NCBI RefSeq assembly: GCF_004138165.1
Contig: NZ_RYFF01000001.1
Coordinates: 1 to 64,000, forward strand
Origin: Candidatus Chloroploca sp. Khr17
Lineage (GTDB): Bacteria > Chloroflexota > Chloroflexia > Chloroflexales > Chloroflexaceae
DNA: 64,000 bases
Direction: 5' to 3'
The translations under genes were made by a program, and so were the position numbers. How positions within the stretch are numbered: position 1 is the stretch's first letter; the number at the start of each line of letters is the position of its first letter. The notes below the pieces were generated by a model. That model was given only the letters and a program-made list of their open reading frames with translations, was not told the DNA's origin and did not search any database. Of this stretch, positions 34,066 to 42,361 are shown piece after piece.

Positions 34066-36099
34066 CTATTCCGCAACCGGTAGTTTCATCCGGAAGGTCG
34101 TACCCCTGCCGATCTCTGAACGTACCGCTAGTTCCCCATGATGCTGCTCGATAATGCTGTAGCTGACCGCGAGGCCAAGCCCCGTGCCTTTGGTGCGCGT
34201 CGTGTAAAACGGTTCAAAGATTTTCGGCAGATCAGCAGCGGCAATCCCCGTTCCGGTATCACTGATCTCAACCACGACAGCCGGACGGAGCGGCGGTTGC
34301 CGCCCCTGACTGCCCGAGACAGCAATATAACTCGCGTCGTCTGTATCAGGTGCGTCAGCGTCGATGAAATACGCCCGCACAGACAAAATACCACCGTCAG
34401 GCATCGCTTCCAGCGCATTGAAGATCAGGTTGAAGCAAACCTGTTTCATATGGTTGCTAATCGCAAAGATCCGTGGGAGACGCGGCGCGCCTTCGCGTTC
34501 AATGCGAACACCCTGGGTGTGAACCTGATTTTCAATCAGGGTCAACACCGCATCAAGAATGTCATTGATCTCGACCGGGCGCATGCCCTCGCGGGTAGGC
34601 CGATAGAAATCGAGCATGCGCTGCACAATGCTGATCAGGCGTTCAATCTCGTCCTGGGTCATCGAGAGGTAGATTTGGCGTTTCTCTTCGGTGAGAGGGC
34701 GACTGCGCATCAGATGCACCGAATTATGGATGGCCTGCAAGGGATTGTTGATTTCGTGGGCCAGCGATGCCGAGAGGCGGCCCAGCGCCGCAAGCTTTTC
34801 GGCCTGCACCATTTGTTGCGAGATCCGCTGGCGTTCACTGATCTCACGGGCGATCACGAGCAACAACTGCTGCCCTGCGTGGGGCACCAGGCTCACACTT
34901 GCGGCCACGGGCAACGTCTGTTCGTGGCGGGTGCGTAACACCGTCTCGATCTCGCGCTGTTCAAGCGGCTGATGAAGCTGGCCGTTGTAACGAACCGCAG
35001 CCAGCAGGGTTGCCAGGTCGGGAAAGAGCACGTCAGGGGAGAGCGTCATCAGATCCTGGCTTGGATAGCCACTCAACTGTTCAAGGGCCAGGTTCGCATC
35101 AAGAATCGACGACCCTGCTTCATCCAGCAGCAGCACCGCATCAGTGGCGTGTTGCAACAATGCACGATAGCGCGCCTCTGATTCGGCGACTTGCGTATAG
35201 AGACGGGCATTCTCAATCGCAATCGCTGCTTGCGCCGCCAAGAGCAGCAGCAACTCTTGATCAGCCTCACTAAAGGGCGTACCACTCAACACCTTGGCTG
35301 CGGTCAGTACCCCGAGCACCCGATTCCCGGCCAGGACGGGCACGCACACGGCCGAGACAATCTGATCCTCAAAGAGCTTGCCCTGCAAATTTGTCGCTGG
35401 TGGTGACACAATGCCATTATCATCAATGCGCAGTGATTGGCGATGGGTTGCCACAAAACCCGACAGACTCTGCTGCACCGGGCTACGATGCCCCACAGTA
35501 ATTGGCTCGGGCAACCCCGAGCAAGCGACAATCCGCAGCCACAGGCCATCGTCTTCGAGCAGCATGAGTGAGGCACGGTCGGCATCCAGTTCAGCCCGCA
35601 CCGTTTCAATAATCTGCTCCTGCAGACGAGGCAGATCGAGTTCACCAAGGAGACGCTGGCCCACACGGAGGGCCGGGCGCAGCGCGGCGACGCGATCGCG
35701 TGAACGGGCAGCGCGCCGCTCAGCGACCAGATCGAGAGCAATGCTCTTGAGTTCTTCAGGTGCAAACGGCAACAGCAGCATCCCGCGTGCGCCAAAGCGC
35801 ATAGCGCGCGAGGCATGGGCAACCGTTGTCTCAGCACTGATCAAGAGAATCGGTGTATCCACCCCGCGCTCGCGCAACTGGGCCAGCGTCGTCATATCAG
35901 CCTGGGCTGGGTCGGTCAGGTCAAGAATGACCAGATCATAGGTATTGGCAACGAGCACCCGGGCCGATGTCTCAACCGACCATTGATGCAGCACCGCAAA
36001 CCCTGCCTTGCGGAGCGTTTCGGTACACGAACTACGCAAAGCAGGATCAACCGCGAGCAAGAGCACCCGTCCAACATGTTTCTGTTTCGTTTCCGACAT
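34066..36099 (-). CDS. Hybrid sensor protein: receiver-GAF-PAS-histidine kinase
   Basis: A 677-residue cytoplasmic signalling protein. In order: receiver domain (about 10-125; phosphoacceptor Asp in YDLVILDLTD), GAF domain (about 165-295), PAS domain (about 305-420), HisKA dimerisation helix with phospho-His in SLAHEINNPLQ (about 455), and HATPase with N-box NLIFNALEAMPDG, G1 ISDTGTGIAAADL and G2 KGTGLGLAVSYSI. The N-terminal receiver makes it likely to be an intermediate relay. No membrane helix is present. The gene follows hisIE after 20 bases and lies in the purH-hisIE operon, an unusual place for a kinase. The partner regulator is not in the window. Confidence 0.92.
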   Translation of the reverse strand: MSETKQKHVGRVLLLAVDPALRSSCTETLRKAGFAVLHQWSVETSARVLVANTYDLVILDLTDPAQADMTTLAQLRERGVDTPILLISAETTVAHASRAMRFGARGMLLLPFAPEELKSIALDLVAERRAARSRDRVAALRPALRVGQRLLGELDLPRLQEQIIETVRAELDADRASLMLLEDDGLWLRIVACSGLPEPITVGHRSPVQQSLSGFVATHRQSLRIDDNGIVSPPATNLQGKLFEDQIVSAVCVPVLAGNRVLGVLTAAKVLSGTPFSEADQELLLLLAAQAAIAIENARLYTQVAESEARYRALLQHATDAVLLLDEAGSSILDANLALEQLSGYPSQDLMTLSPDVLFPDLATLLAAVRYNGQLHQPLEQREIETVLRTRHEQTLPVAASVSLVPHAGQQLLLVIAREISERQRISQQMVQAEKLAALGRLSASLAHEINNPLQAIHNSVHLMRSRPLTEEKRQIYLSMTQDEIERLISIVQRMLDFYRPTREGMRPVEINDILDAVLTLIENQVHTQGVRIEREGAPRLPRIFAISNHMKQVCFNLIFNALEAMPDGGILSVRAYFIDADAPDTDDASYIAVSGSQGRQPPLRPAVVVEISDTGTGIAAADLPKIFEPFYTTRTKGTGLGLAVSYSIIEQHHGELAVRSEIGRGTTFRMKLPVAE

Positions 36100-36119
36100 A
36101 GGCCCCTGTAGCATGCTTT

Positions 36120-36746
36120 TTATGGGCTAAACCGACGTTCCAATTCGTGCCAGACGGCTTCAACTGGAAGGCCCTGATCCTGCAAGAGCACCAGACTATG
36201 GTAGATCAGATCGGCCATTTCATAGGTCAATTCCGCGTGCGAACCATTTTTGGCCGCGATAATAACCTCGGCGGCCTCTTCCCCGATCTTCTTCCCAATG
36301 CGATCAACCCCACCGTGGAGCAACTTGGCAGTATATGATTCTTCGGGCTGCATCGTGCGGCGCAGGGCAATCAGATCAGCCAGACGCCCCAGGATCGCGG
36401 CAGGCGGGGCCGCACTCGAGGCCGGTTCGCCATCGAGATCGCGATAAAAACAACTCCGCGCGCCCGTGTGGCACGTCGGCCCGGCGGGTTCGGCAAGGAC
36501 AAGCAACGCATCGCTATCGCAATCCTGACGGATGGCAACCAGATCTAGCCAGTTGCCGCTGGTCTCACCCTTGCGCCAGAGCGCCTGTCGCGAGCGGCTC
36601 CAGAAGGTTACCCGCCCGGTCGTACGGGTTAAGGCGAGCGCCTCTTCATCCATCCAGCCGAGCATCAACACCTCGCCAGTGCGTGCATGTTGAACAATCG
36701 CCGGAACAAGGCCATTGGCATCATATTTCATATAGACATGTCTCAT
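36120..36746 (-). CDS. hisIE: Bifunctional phosphoribosyl-AMP cyclohydrolase / phosphoribosyl-ATP pyrophosphatase HisIE
   Basis: Catalyses steps two and three of histidine biosynthesis. Residues 1-110 form the cyclohydrolase half with the zinc and Mg sites ([22 protein letters not shown]), and residues 120-208 form the pyrophosphohydrolase half ([14 protein letters not shown], the expected metal-binding Glu cluster). The ATG at 36746 (MRHVYMKYD) is used; a TTG directly at the purH stop is possible. Separate his genes are not nearby, so the pathway is scattered. Confidence 0.95.
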   Translation of the reverse strand: MRHVYMKYDANGLVPAIVQHARTGEVLMLGWMDEEALALTRTTGRVTFWSRSRQALWRKGETSGNWLDLVAIRQDCDSDALLVLAEPAGPTCHTGARSCFYRDLDGEPASSAAPPAAILGRLADLIALRRTMQPEESYTAKLLHGGVDRIGKKIGEEAAEVIIAAKNGSHAELTYEMADLIYHSLVLLQDQGLPVEAVWHELERRFSP

Positions 36747-36770
36747 CTTTGCAGTAGCGCCAGAGGGCAA

Positions 36771-38288
36771 CTAATGACGGAAGTGGCGGCGTCCCGTAAA
36801 GACCATTGCCGCACCTGCGGCGTCAGCGGCGGCGATCACCTCGGCATCGCGGACTGAGCCACCAGGCTGAATGATCGCGGTCGCACCAGCCGAAAGGGCC
36901 GCTTCGACCCCATCGGCAAAGGGAAAGAGCGCATCGCTTGCCACCACACTGCCCTGCAGCGACAGCCCGGCCTGTTGGGCCTTCCAGATGGCGAGACGTG
37001 AACTATCGACGCGGCTCATTTGACCGGCCCCGATACCCAGCGTACGGTCTGGGCCTGCATAGACAATCGCATTCGACTTCACGTGCTTGACCACGCGCCA
37101 GGCAAAACGTAGAGCCTGCCACTCTTCGGGAGTAGGGGCACGCTGGGTCACCACCTTTGCCTCTTCGGCTTCAACTGCCGTCCGATCCGGCTCCTGGGCA
37201 AGCACCCCTCCGGGCACACTCCGCACCTGGAGGCCAGCGAGGCTGGCGACCGGCTGCAACGCCCGCAGCAAGCGAAGATTCTTCTTCCGGGAGAGGAGGG
37301 CGAGCGCCTCGGGGGTGAAATCAGGGGCAATAATAATCTCGGTAAAGATCTCGGCAATAGCCTGCGCGAGGGCGGCATCGAGGGACTGATTTACCGCAAT
37401 AATCCCCCCAAACGGAGCCTCGCGATCAGTCGCAAAGGCATGTTCCCAGGCCTCAAGCAGCGTTGCACCTGTACCAACGCCACAGGGATTGGTATGCTTG
37501 ACAATCGCCACGGCAGGGGCGGATGCAGCGGGGAACTCTTCAATCAACTCAGCGGCAGCAGCGGTATCGAGGATATTATTGTACGAAAGCTCGCGCCCGT
37601 GGAGTTGGGCAAAAAGGCTATGGAACTCGCCATAGAGCGCCGCGTGTTGATGAGGATTTTCGCCATAGCGCAAGGGCTGGGCAAGCGGCCAGGCCTGACT
37701 GAGCGTACTAGGCAAAAGTTCATCATTGAGATAGGCGGCAATGGCGGCATCATAGCGAGCTGTATGGGCAAAAGCGCGGGCGGCGAGGCGGCGACGCACC
37801 GCAACTGGCACAGCCCCGGCCTGCAGATCAGCGAGCACCGGGGCATAATCAGCGGGATCAACGAGGGCTAGGACATCATGGAAATTCTTGGCCGCAGCGC
37901 GGAGCAACGCCACTCCACCGATATCAATCTGCTCAAGCGCCTCATCGAGGGTCACCTCAGGGTGAGCGACTGTCTGCTGGAAGGGATAGAGATTGACGAC
38001 CAGCAGATCAATTGGCGCGAGGCCATGGGCCGCGAGTTGTTCGAGATGAGCGGGGCGATCGCGACGAGCGAGCAAGCCGGCGTGAATAGCAGGATGGAGC
38101 GTCTTGACCCGACCATCAAGGATCTCGGGGAAGCCCGTCACCTCACTCACTGCTATGGCGGGCAAACCAGCCTCAACCAGCAAGCGCTGGGTATTGCCAG
38201 TTGAAAGCAGTGTTACCCCCATCGCGTGCAGGGCACGGGCGAGATCAACGACCCCGGTTTTATCATAGACACTGATCAGAGCACGCAC
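36771..38288 (-). CDS. purH: Bifunctional purine biosynthesis protein PurH (AICAR transformylase / IMP cyclohydrolase)
   Basis: A 505-residue enzyme for the last two steps of IMP synthesis. Residues 1-145 are the IMP cyclohydrolase (MGS-like) domain, starting RALISVYDKTGVVDLA, with STGNTQRLL and TGFPEILDGRVKTLHPAIHAGLL. Residues 190-505 are the AICAR transformylase domain, with LRYGENPHQHAALY, SYNNILD, KHTNPCGVG and VKHVKSNAIVYA. The start is a GTG at 38288 with GGAG five bases upstream. It heads the purH-hisIE-kinase operon; coupling to HisIE makes sense because AICAR is a by-product of histidine synthesis. Confidence 0.96.
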   Translation of the reverse strand: MRALISVYDKTGVVDLARALHAMGVTLLSTGNTQRLLVEAGLPAIAVSEVTGFPEILDGRVKTLHPAIHAGLLARRDRPAHLEQLAAHGLAPIDLLVVNLYPFQQTVAHPEVTLDEALEQIDIGGVALLRAAAKNFHDVLALVDPADYAPVLADLQAGAVPVAVRRRLAARAFAHTARYDAAIAAYLNDELLPSTLSQAWPLAQPLRYGENPHQHAALYGEFHSLFAQLHGRELSYNNILDTAAAAELIEEFPAASAPAVAIVKHTNPCGVGTGATLLEAWEHAFATDREAPFGGIIAVNQSLDAALAQAIAEIFTEIIIAPDFTPEALALLSRKKNLRLLRALQPVASLAGLQVRSVPGGVLAQEPDRTAVEAEEAKVVTQRAPTPEEWQALRFAWRVVKHVKSNAIVYAGPDRTLGIGAGQMSRVDSSRLAIWKAQQAGLSLQGSVVASDALFPFADGVEAALSAGATAIIQPGGSVRDAEVIAAADAAGAAMVFTGRRHFRH

Positions 38289-38415
38289 AACAACTCCATA
38301 TGAAACAAGACGATACAGACACATGAAGACCCTCCCCGAGGCGACGGGCAGGGTCGCAAGCTGCGTTATTTTACCACATCTCGGCTCATGGTGTGCTTAC
38401 GCAAGCGCACCGCTC

Positions 38416-38512
38416 AGGGCTAATGCAACGTCAGTTCGCCAGGGTCGCCGTCGCCGTAGCCGAGGGCCTTAGCCCGACGGTGCTCCGGTCAGGTGGACGT
38501 TGCATCAGCCCT
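38416..38512. mobile_element. MITE-like GATGCAACGTC element, short form
   Basis: AGGGCTAATGCAACGTC..GACGTTGCATCAGCCCT terminal repeats bound a 97-bp unit, between purH and the DUF4388 gene. The 173-bp unit at 43288-43460 is the same element in the opposite orientation plus an internal insertion. Confidence 0.85.
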
Positions 38513-38522
38513 GGCACACCGC

Positions 38523-39083
38523 TCAAGCGAGGTAAGCCTTGACGGTCACGAGGCCCACCTCAATGAGGCGTGACAGGATCTCACATGCGCGGAACTCACC
38601 GAGGCCACTGCGTTGAACAATTGTGTCGACGCTATTCTTCCCATTCACCATCGTCAAGATCCGCCACTCGGTAGGATCGAGCTGAATCTCGGCGGTACTT
38701 GAGGTTGGATTGATCAAAATCCGGGGCACCAGATCGAGCGAAGGGAGAGCCTGCTCGATGCGGAGCCAAGTATCCTGGCGGTTCACGCCCTCCATAATCA
38801 AGAGCTCATTCGAGAGGGAAATCGTCGGCTGAGCGAGGCGTTGCTGATCGTCAAAACGAAAAGGGCCCGCTGTGAGCGTAAAGAAGGCATAGAGTGCAGC
38901 GAGGGGATCCAGACCGGGGCTGGTGGCCCCGATAATCTTGCCATCACGGAAATAGATCCAGCCTTCGAGGGTTTGCCCACGACACGGCCCACTGAGGTGG
39001 ACGCCGCCGGTCTGCTTACTCAACTGGATAAGCTGGATAATATCAGTGAGTGGAAATTCACTCAAATCGCCTGCGAGGGCCAT
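38523..39083 (-). CDS. DUF4388 (PATAN-type) domain protein
   Basis: A 186-residue protein. Its first 100 residues are a DUF4388/PATAN domain: LAGDLSEFPLTDIIQLIQLSKQTGGVHL and the small beta element GWIYFRDGKIIGATSP are characteristic. PATAN domains occur with two-component and GTPase systems that control gliding, pili or exopolysaccharide. The C-terminal half is probably a winged helix-like domain (EWRILTMVNGKNSVDTIVQRSGL). It is the last gene of the Roadblock-Roadblock-MglA-DUF4388 operon. Confidence 0.85.
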   Translation of the reverse strand: MALAGDLSEFPLTDIIQLIQLSKQTGGVHLSGPCRGQTLEGWIYFRDGKIIGATSPGLDPLAALYAFFTLTAGPFRFDDQQRLAQPTISLSNELLIMEGVNRQDTWLRIEQALPSLDLVPRILINPTSSTAEIQLDPTEWRILTMVNGKNSVDTIVQRSGLGEFRACEILSRLIEVGLVTVKAYLA

Positions 39084-39127
39084 AGATATCTCAGGAGGTT
39101 AGGGGCGAACACGACACCAGCGTCGTC

Positions 39128-39715
39128 TTACAACTTACTAATGACTGCACGGCTAATCGCGCGCAGGGTCTCGAAGACACCGGTACCAACAGTAGCGACG
39201 GCCTCGACGCGGGGCCAGTGCATACGCGTCACTCCGAGGAAATGATCCATTGTCGGGACTGGAGCCAGCACCTCTTTCGGCAAATCGCGCTTATTATACT
39301 GCATCACAATTGGGAACTCGGCAAAGCGCTTATTCTGGCGCGTAATATTCTGGGCAAGTTCCTTCAAACTATTCACATTCTCTTGCATTTTACTCTTATT
39401 CGAGTCAGCGACAAAAACGACGCCATCGGCCCCATTGAGTACCGCAACGCGGGTACGTTCATAGAGCACCTGACCAGGAACCGTGTAGAGGTGGAAGCGG
39501 GTCTGAAAGCCACGCACCTTGCCGAGATCGAGGGGCAAAAAATCAAAGAAGAGGGTACGTTCCGTCTCGGTGGCAATCGAGAGCAAATCGCCCTTGACCT
39601 CTTTGGGAACCTGACTATGGATATAGCGCAGATTCGTCGTCTTGCCGCACATACCAGGGCCATAATACACGATCTTACAGTGGATCTCACGAGCTGCAAC
39701 ATTGATCAGCGCCAT
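39128..39715 (-). CDS. mglA: MglA-like small Ras-superfamily GTPase
   Basis: A 195-residue GTPase of the MglA group, a polarity and motility switch in myxobacteria. The ATG at 39715 (MALINVAAREIHCKIVYYG) is the family start. G1 is GPGMCGKTTN, with Cys in place of the usual middle residue. The GTP-side switch region reads FDFLPLDLG..GFQTRFHLYTVPGQVLYE, and MglA-like proteins lack the canonical catalytic Gln at the DxxG position. NKRDLP is G4. It follows the Roadblock genes on the same strand. Their products probably act as its GAP or regulator, as MglB does. Confidence 0.94.
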   Translation of the reverse strand: MALINVAAREIHCKIVYYGPGMCGKTTNLRYIHSQVPKEVKGDLLSIATETERTLFFDFLPLDLGKVRGFQTRFHLYTVPGQVLYERTRVAVLNGADGVVFVADSNKSKMQENVNSLKELAQNITRQNKRFAEFPIVMQYNKRDLPKEVLAPVPTMDHFLGVTRMHWPRVEAVATVGTGVFETLRAISRAVISKL

Positions 39716-39820
39716 AGATTTTCTCGTATACCTGCACAAAGCAGCGACCAGGGCGCAGACAGAGCCACACTGCGCAACGGCGAGAAACGCTCGCAAAGCA
39801 TCCCCGGCCACCTCCTACGG

Positions 39821-40315
39821 CTAGTCGCGGAACAGCAGATCGATGGTGTCTTCCATCGAAGTGCGGAACGATGAGCCCAGCACCTCATCGCGAGCCTTGT
39901 GTTGCTGACGTACCCGTTCAAGCACCGAGGCCAGTTCATCGGTCGCCTTCTTGGTCAACACCTTCACAAGGCCGATATGAGTTCCTTTGTTAAAAATAAT
40001 ACAGAGTATCCACTGTTCTTCAATCAGAGCAATGAAAATATTTTCACGCACCCCCTGTTGGAACGAAGCGCGGAAATCGCGTTCACGGAGCAGTTTCGCG
40101 ACCTCACGTGACGAAGCGAAGACACCCGCGATCAGCGCCCCGAGAGCCGTAATATCTTGGCGATCACCGTCCCCTTGCGAAGAGATAACCTGCCCACTCT
40201 TATCGAGGAGCAGCGCATAATCGCTGCCTGTATCCTCAACAAGCCGAATAAGACACTCTTCGATGTGCCTGAGTTCTTCAGTCGGGACAATGATACTTGT
40301 CAACTGTGGATCCAT
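39821..40315 (-). CDS. Roadblock/LC7 (MglB-like) protein
   Basis: A 164-residue protein with a Roadblock/LC7 fold: PTEELRHIEECLIRLVEDTGSDYALLLDKSGQVISSQGD is a clear N-terminal signature, and VRENIFIALIEEQWILCIIF the central sheet. Length is longer than MglB, with a C-terminal helical tail (VLERVRQQHKARDEV). The ATG at 40315 is used; the GTG before it is possible. It lies about 75 bases upstream of mglA's preferred start and 75 bases after the second Roadblock gene. Confidence 0.88.
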   Translation of the reverse strand: MDPQLTSIIVPTEELRHIEECLIRLVEDTGSDYALLLDKSGQVISSQGDGDRQDITALGALIAGVFASSREVAKLLRERDFRASFQQGVRENIFIALIEEQWILCIIFNKGTHIGLVKVLTKKATDELASVLERVRQQHKARDEVLGSSFRTSMEDTIDLLFRD

Positions 40316-40390
40316 CACGGCCTACCTTGATCTTGTGCCTGTGGGCAGATATGGAGCTGTTGGTTCCGCAAAATTATAGCACAGTGCGGA

Positions 40391-40756
40391 TCAGATTGCG
40401 CTCAAAGCTTCGAGCATTGCCACCCGATGCTTGGCAACAAGAAAGCGAAGATAGCCCAGGTCATCACGGCTATTTGTCATGATCAGCAGCAGCGCATCGC
40501 TACTCATCGGTTCAATAATCACGATGCCCTCGCCATATTCCAACACCATCTGGCGAGGTTCACCTTTGGCTATTTCACGCCCAAGCGCTTCGGCGAGCAC
40601 CAGACTATTCGAGGCCACGGCACAGATAGCATCAACGTCGTGCTCGGCTTCAGCCAGGCTTTCGATGAGCAACCCATCGGGAGCAACAACAGCGGCGAGT
40701 TCAACACTGGACAGCGTCCGAAAGCTATTCAGCAGATTCTGCAAATGACTGCTCAT
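40391..40756 (-). CDS. Roadblock/LC7 protein, second copy
   Basis: A 121-residue Roadblock/LC7 domain protein, MglB-sized: MSSHLQNLLNSFRTLSSVELAAVVAPDGLLIESLAE then GEGIVIIEPMSSDALLLIMTNSRDDLG. It is the first gene of the MglA operon, 63 bases downstream of a TATAAT box, and pairs with the longer Roadblock gene that follows. The two may form a heterodimeric MglA regulator. Confidence 0.88.
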   Translation of the reverse strand: MSSHLQNLLNSFRTLSSVELAAVVAPDGLLIESLAEAEHDVDAICAVASNSLVLAEALGREIAKGEPRQMVLEYGEGIVIIEPMSSDALLLIMTNSRDDLGYLRFLVAKHRVAMLEALSAI

Positions 40757-40818
40757 AGGGCGCGATTTCCTTGACAGGGCTCGGAACCGAGGCAACACCA
40801 GTGCGGCTACCTCTGCCT

Positions 40819-40859
40819 ATTATACACATTGGGCGAACCAAGGCATGACCAGTCATGCC
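40819..40859 (-). promoter_or_regulatory. MglA-operon promoter with palindromic operator
   Basis: On the minus strand a TATAAT -10 lies at 40824-40819. The perfect palindrome GGCATGAC-CA-GTCATGCC (40842-40859) covers the position expected for the -35. This site also overlaps the stop codon of the small HTH gene, whose product is the obvious candidate to bind it. Confidence 0.6.
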
Positions 40860-41146
40860 TACGTTTCATTGCCATTCGTGCGCTCACGCTCTTTGGGGGG
40901 GCGTCCGGTACGAATATTGCGGAGTGAATAGACCGTTGCGGCCAGGGCACGATCCGCCCAGCCATAGATCGTCGGGCGACTCTTCGCGAGTTCTTCGGCA
41001 ATTTGCGTGACATTCGTACGATATTCGGGGTCAAACGTAGCAAGGTTAATGCGAGCCGACGCCACAATTTGCTGAATCTCTTCGATCGTCAGGCCGTGCT
41101 CACGCATCAGTTTCCTGGCTCGCTTGCTGGTCAGGTCGAGCTGCAT
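40859..41146 (-). CDS. Small helix-turn-helix DNA-binding protein
   Basis: A 95-residue protein with a central HTH (TNVTQIAEELAKSRPTIYGWADRAL) and a basic C-terminus (RTGRPPKERERTNGNET). AAGGAG sits seven bases before the ATG at 41146, which overrules an ATG 18 bases upstream. Upstream, 41147-41440 contains only short palindromes and the repeats at 41300-41404. I take it to be a local regulator of the MglA operon, but that is inferred only from the palindrome next to it. Confidence 0.7.
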   Translation of the reverse strand: MQLDLTSKRARKLMREHGLTIEEIQQIVASARINLATFDPEYRTNVTQIAEELAKSRPTIYGWADRALAATVYSLRNIRTGRPPKERERTNGNET

Positions 41147-41299
41147 CCGTTCGCTCCTTGCCAACCCTATTGCAAATCACGCCTACAGATACCGCTTTCA
41201 ACCTTTCGAAGTGTAAGTACTTATTATCATATCATGTAGCCTTCAGGCTGTCGAGTCTTGCGTACGCCTACGCAGGGCAATTGCATCACTTTTCAAAGA

Positions 41300-41404
41300 A
41301 GACCTCACAGATCTGCGCGTCCGCCTTGGGACGCCAGCCTCAAGACCTGTGAGGTCACTCGGTGCCTCAGCATTGGAATGCCCGCATCAAGACCTGTGAG
41401 GTCT
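41300..41404. repeat. Three AGACCTSTGAGGTCT-type palindromes
   Basis: AGACCTCACAGATCT (41300-41314), AGACCTGTGAGGTC (41343-41356) and AGACCTGTGAGGTCT (41390-41404) form a cluster of the motif also present at 441-455. A GCC-version occurs at 60420-60492. Confidence 0.75.
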
Positions 41405-41440
41405 CGCCCGTTGCGCATATAACGTAAGCTCCATCCCCGT

Positions 41441-42361
41441 TTACGCGGCGTCGGACGCTGAGCCCTGCTTTTTAGATCTGGCACGCGTCAGGTTGTACTG
41501 GACTGGCTTGAGCATACGCAGTGTAAGAATAAGGAAAAAGATCGTCAGCGCGAGCGAGATGAAGACATAGGGGATCCATGGTGAAGGAAGCGGCAGATCG
41601 CCTTGCGTAGAAGGCACGGTAAACCAGATCGGGTTTTCACCCTCGGCGAGGAGTCCAGCGGTAACACCGAGGGCCATGAAGGGATGGAAACTGACCAACA
41701 GACCAACCCCATAGATAAACAGGACGTTATCACTGAACTGACTCGTCAGGATGGTAGTGACTACCAGCAGAAAGGGCAAGAGCAGTTGCACCCCAATGAT
41801 TGTCCCCTGTGCCACGACCGTTGCTGAGAGCGTCGTACGCATCACCGTCGACCAGAAGAGGCCAATCGTGGCATAACAGATGGCGGTGACAATCAACCCA
41901 AGCGCCCCAATGACAAATTCGGTGCCGGTGACGCCACCAAAGAGAAAGGAGAGCCCGGCCATAGGCAACGCCGCCGCGATGAGCAGCAGCGCAAAAGCCA
42001 GGGCTGAGACGAGCTTGCCAAGGGCGATCTGCAAGGGTGAGAGCAGCGTGGTAATCAACAGATCATAGGTTTGGCGTTCTTTTTCACCTGAGATAGCCCC
42101 GGCTGTCAGTGAGGGGGTGATCACACAAACCTGAATAAGGCTCGCCGTCATCACCGTCAAGAAGATCGCCTTGCCAATGCGCCGCCCGGCCTCGGGATCA
42201 TTGAAGGCACCGCTAAAGGAATCCGACGCGGCAGCATAGACAAGCAACGTCACGCTGGCAATCAGCGTCAGATAGACCACAAGAATGATCAACGGGCGAT
42301 TCCCCCGTATCCGCCCGCGGAGCTCACGGTTCAAGACAGGGTTGTTGCGTAAGCGGATCAT
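41441..42361 (-). CDS. ABC-2 type transporter permease
   Basis: A 306-residue integral membrane subunit with six hydrophobic segments, including LIILVVYLTLIASVTLLVY and YVFISLALTIFFLILTLRML. The motif TAGAISGEKERQTYDLLITTLLSPLQIALGK in the first cytoplasmic loop is the diagnostic ABC-2 coupling sequence. No ATP-binding subunit lies next to it, so it must use a partner encoded elsewhere. It overlaps the upstream hydrolase gene by four bases. Confidence 0.88.
   Translation of the reverse strand: MIRLRNNPVLNRELRGRIRGNRPLIILVVYLTLIASVTLLVYAAASDSFSGAFNDPEAGRRIGKAIFLTVMTASLIQVCVITPSLTAGAISGEKERQTYDLLITTLLSPLQIALGKLVSALAFALLLIAAALPMAGLSFLFGGVTGTEFVIGALGLIVTAICYATIGLFWSTVMRTTLSATVVAQGTIIGVQLLLPFLLVVTTILTSQFSDNVLFIYGVGLLVSFHPFMALGVTAGLLAEGENPIWFTVPSTQGDLPLPSPWIPYVFISLALTIFFLILTLRMLKPVQYNLTRARSKKQGSASDAA

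Noticed and set aside
41300-41404. Possible CRISPR-like array of AGACCTGTGAGGTC repeats
   Set aside because: The repeats are only 14-15 bp, irregularly spaced, and include one inverted copy; no cas genes are near.
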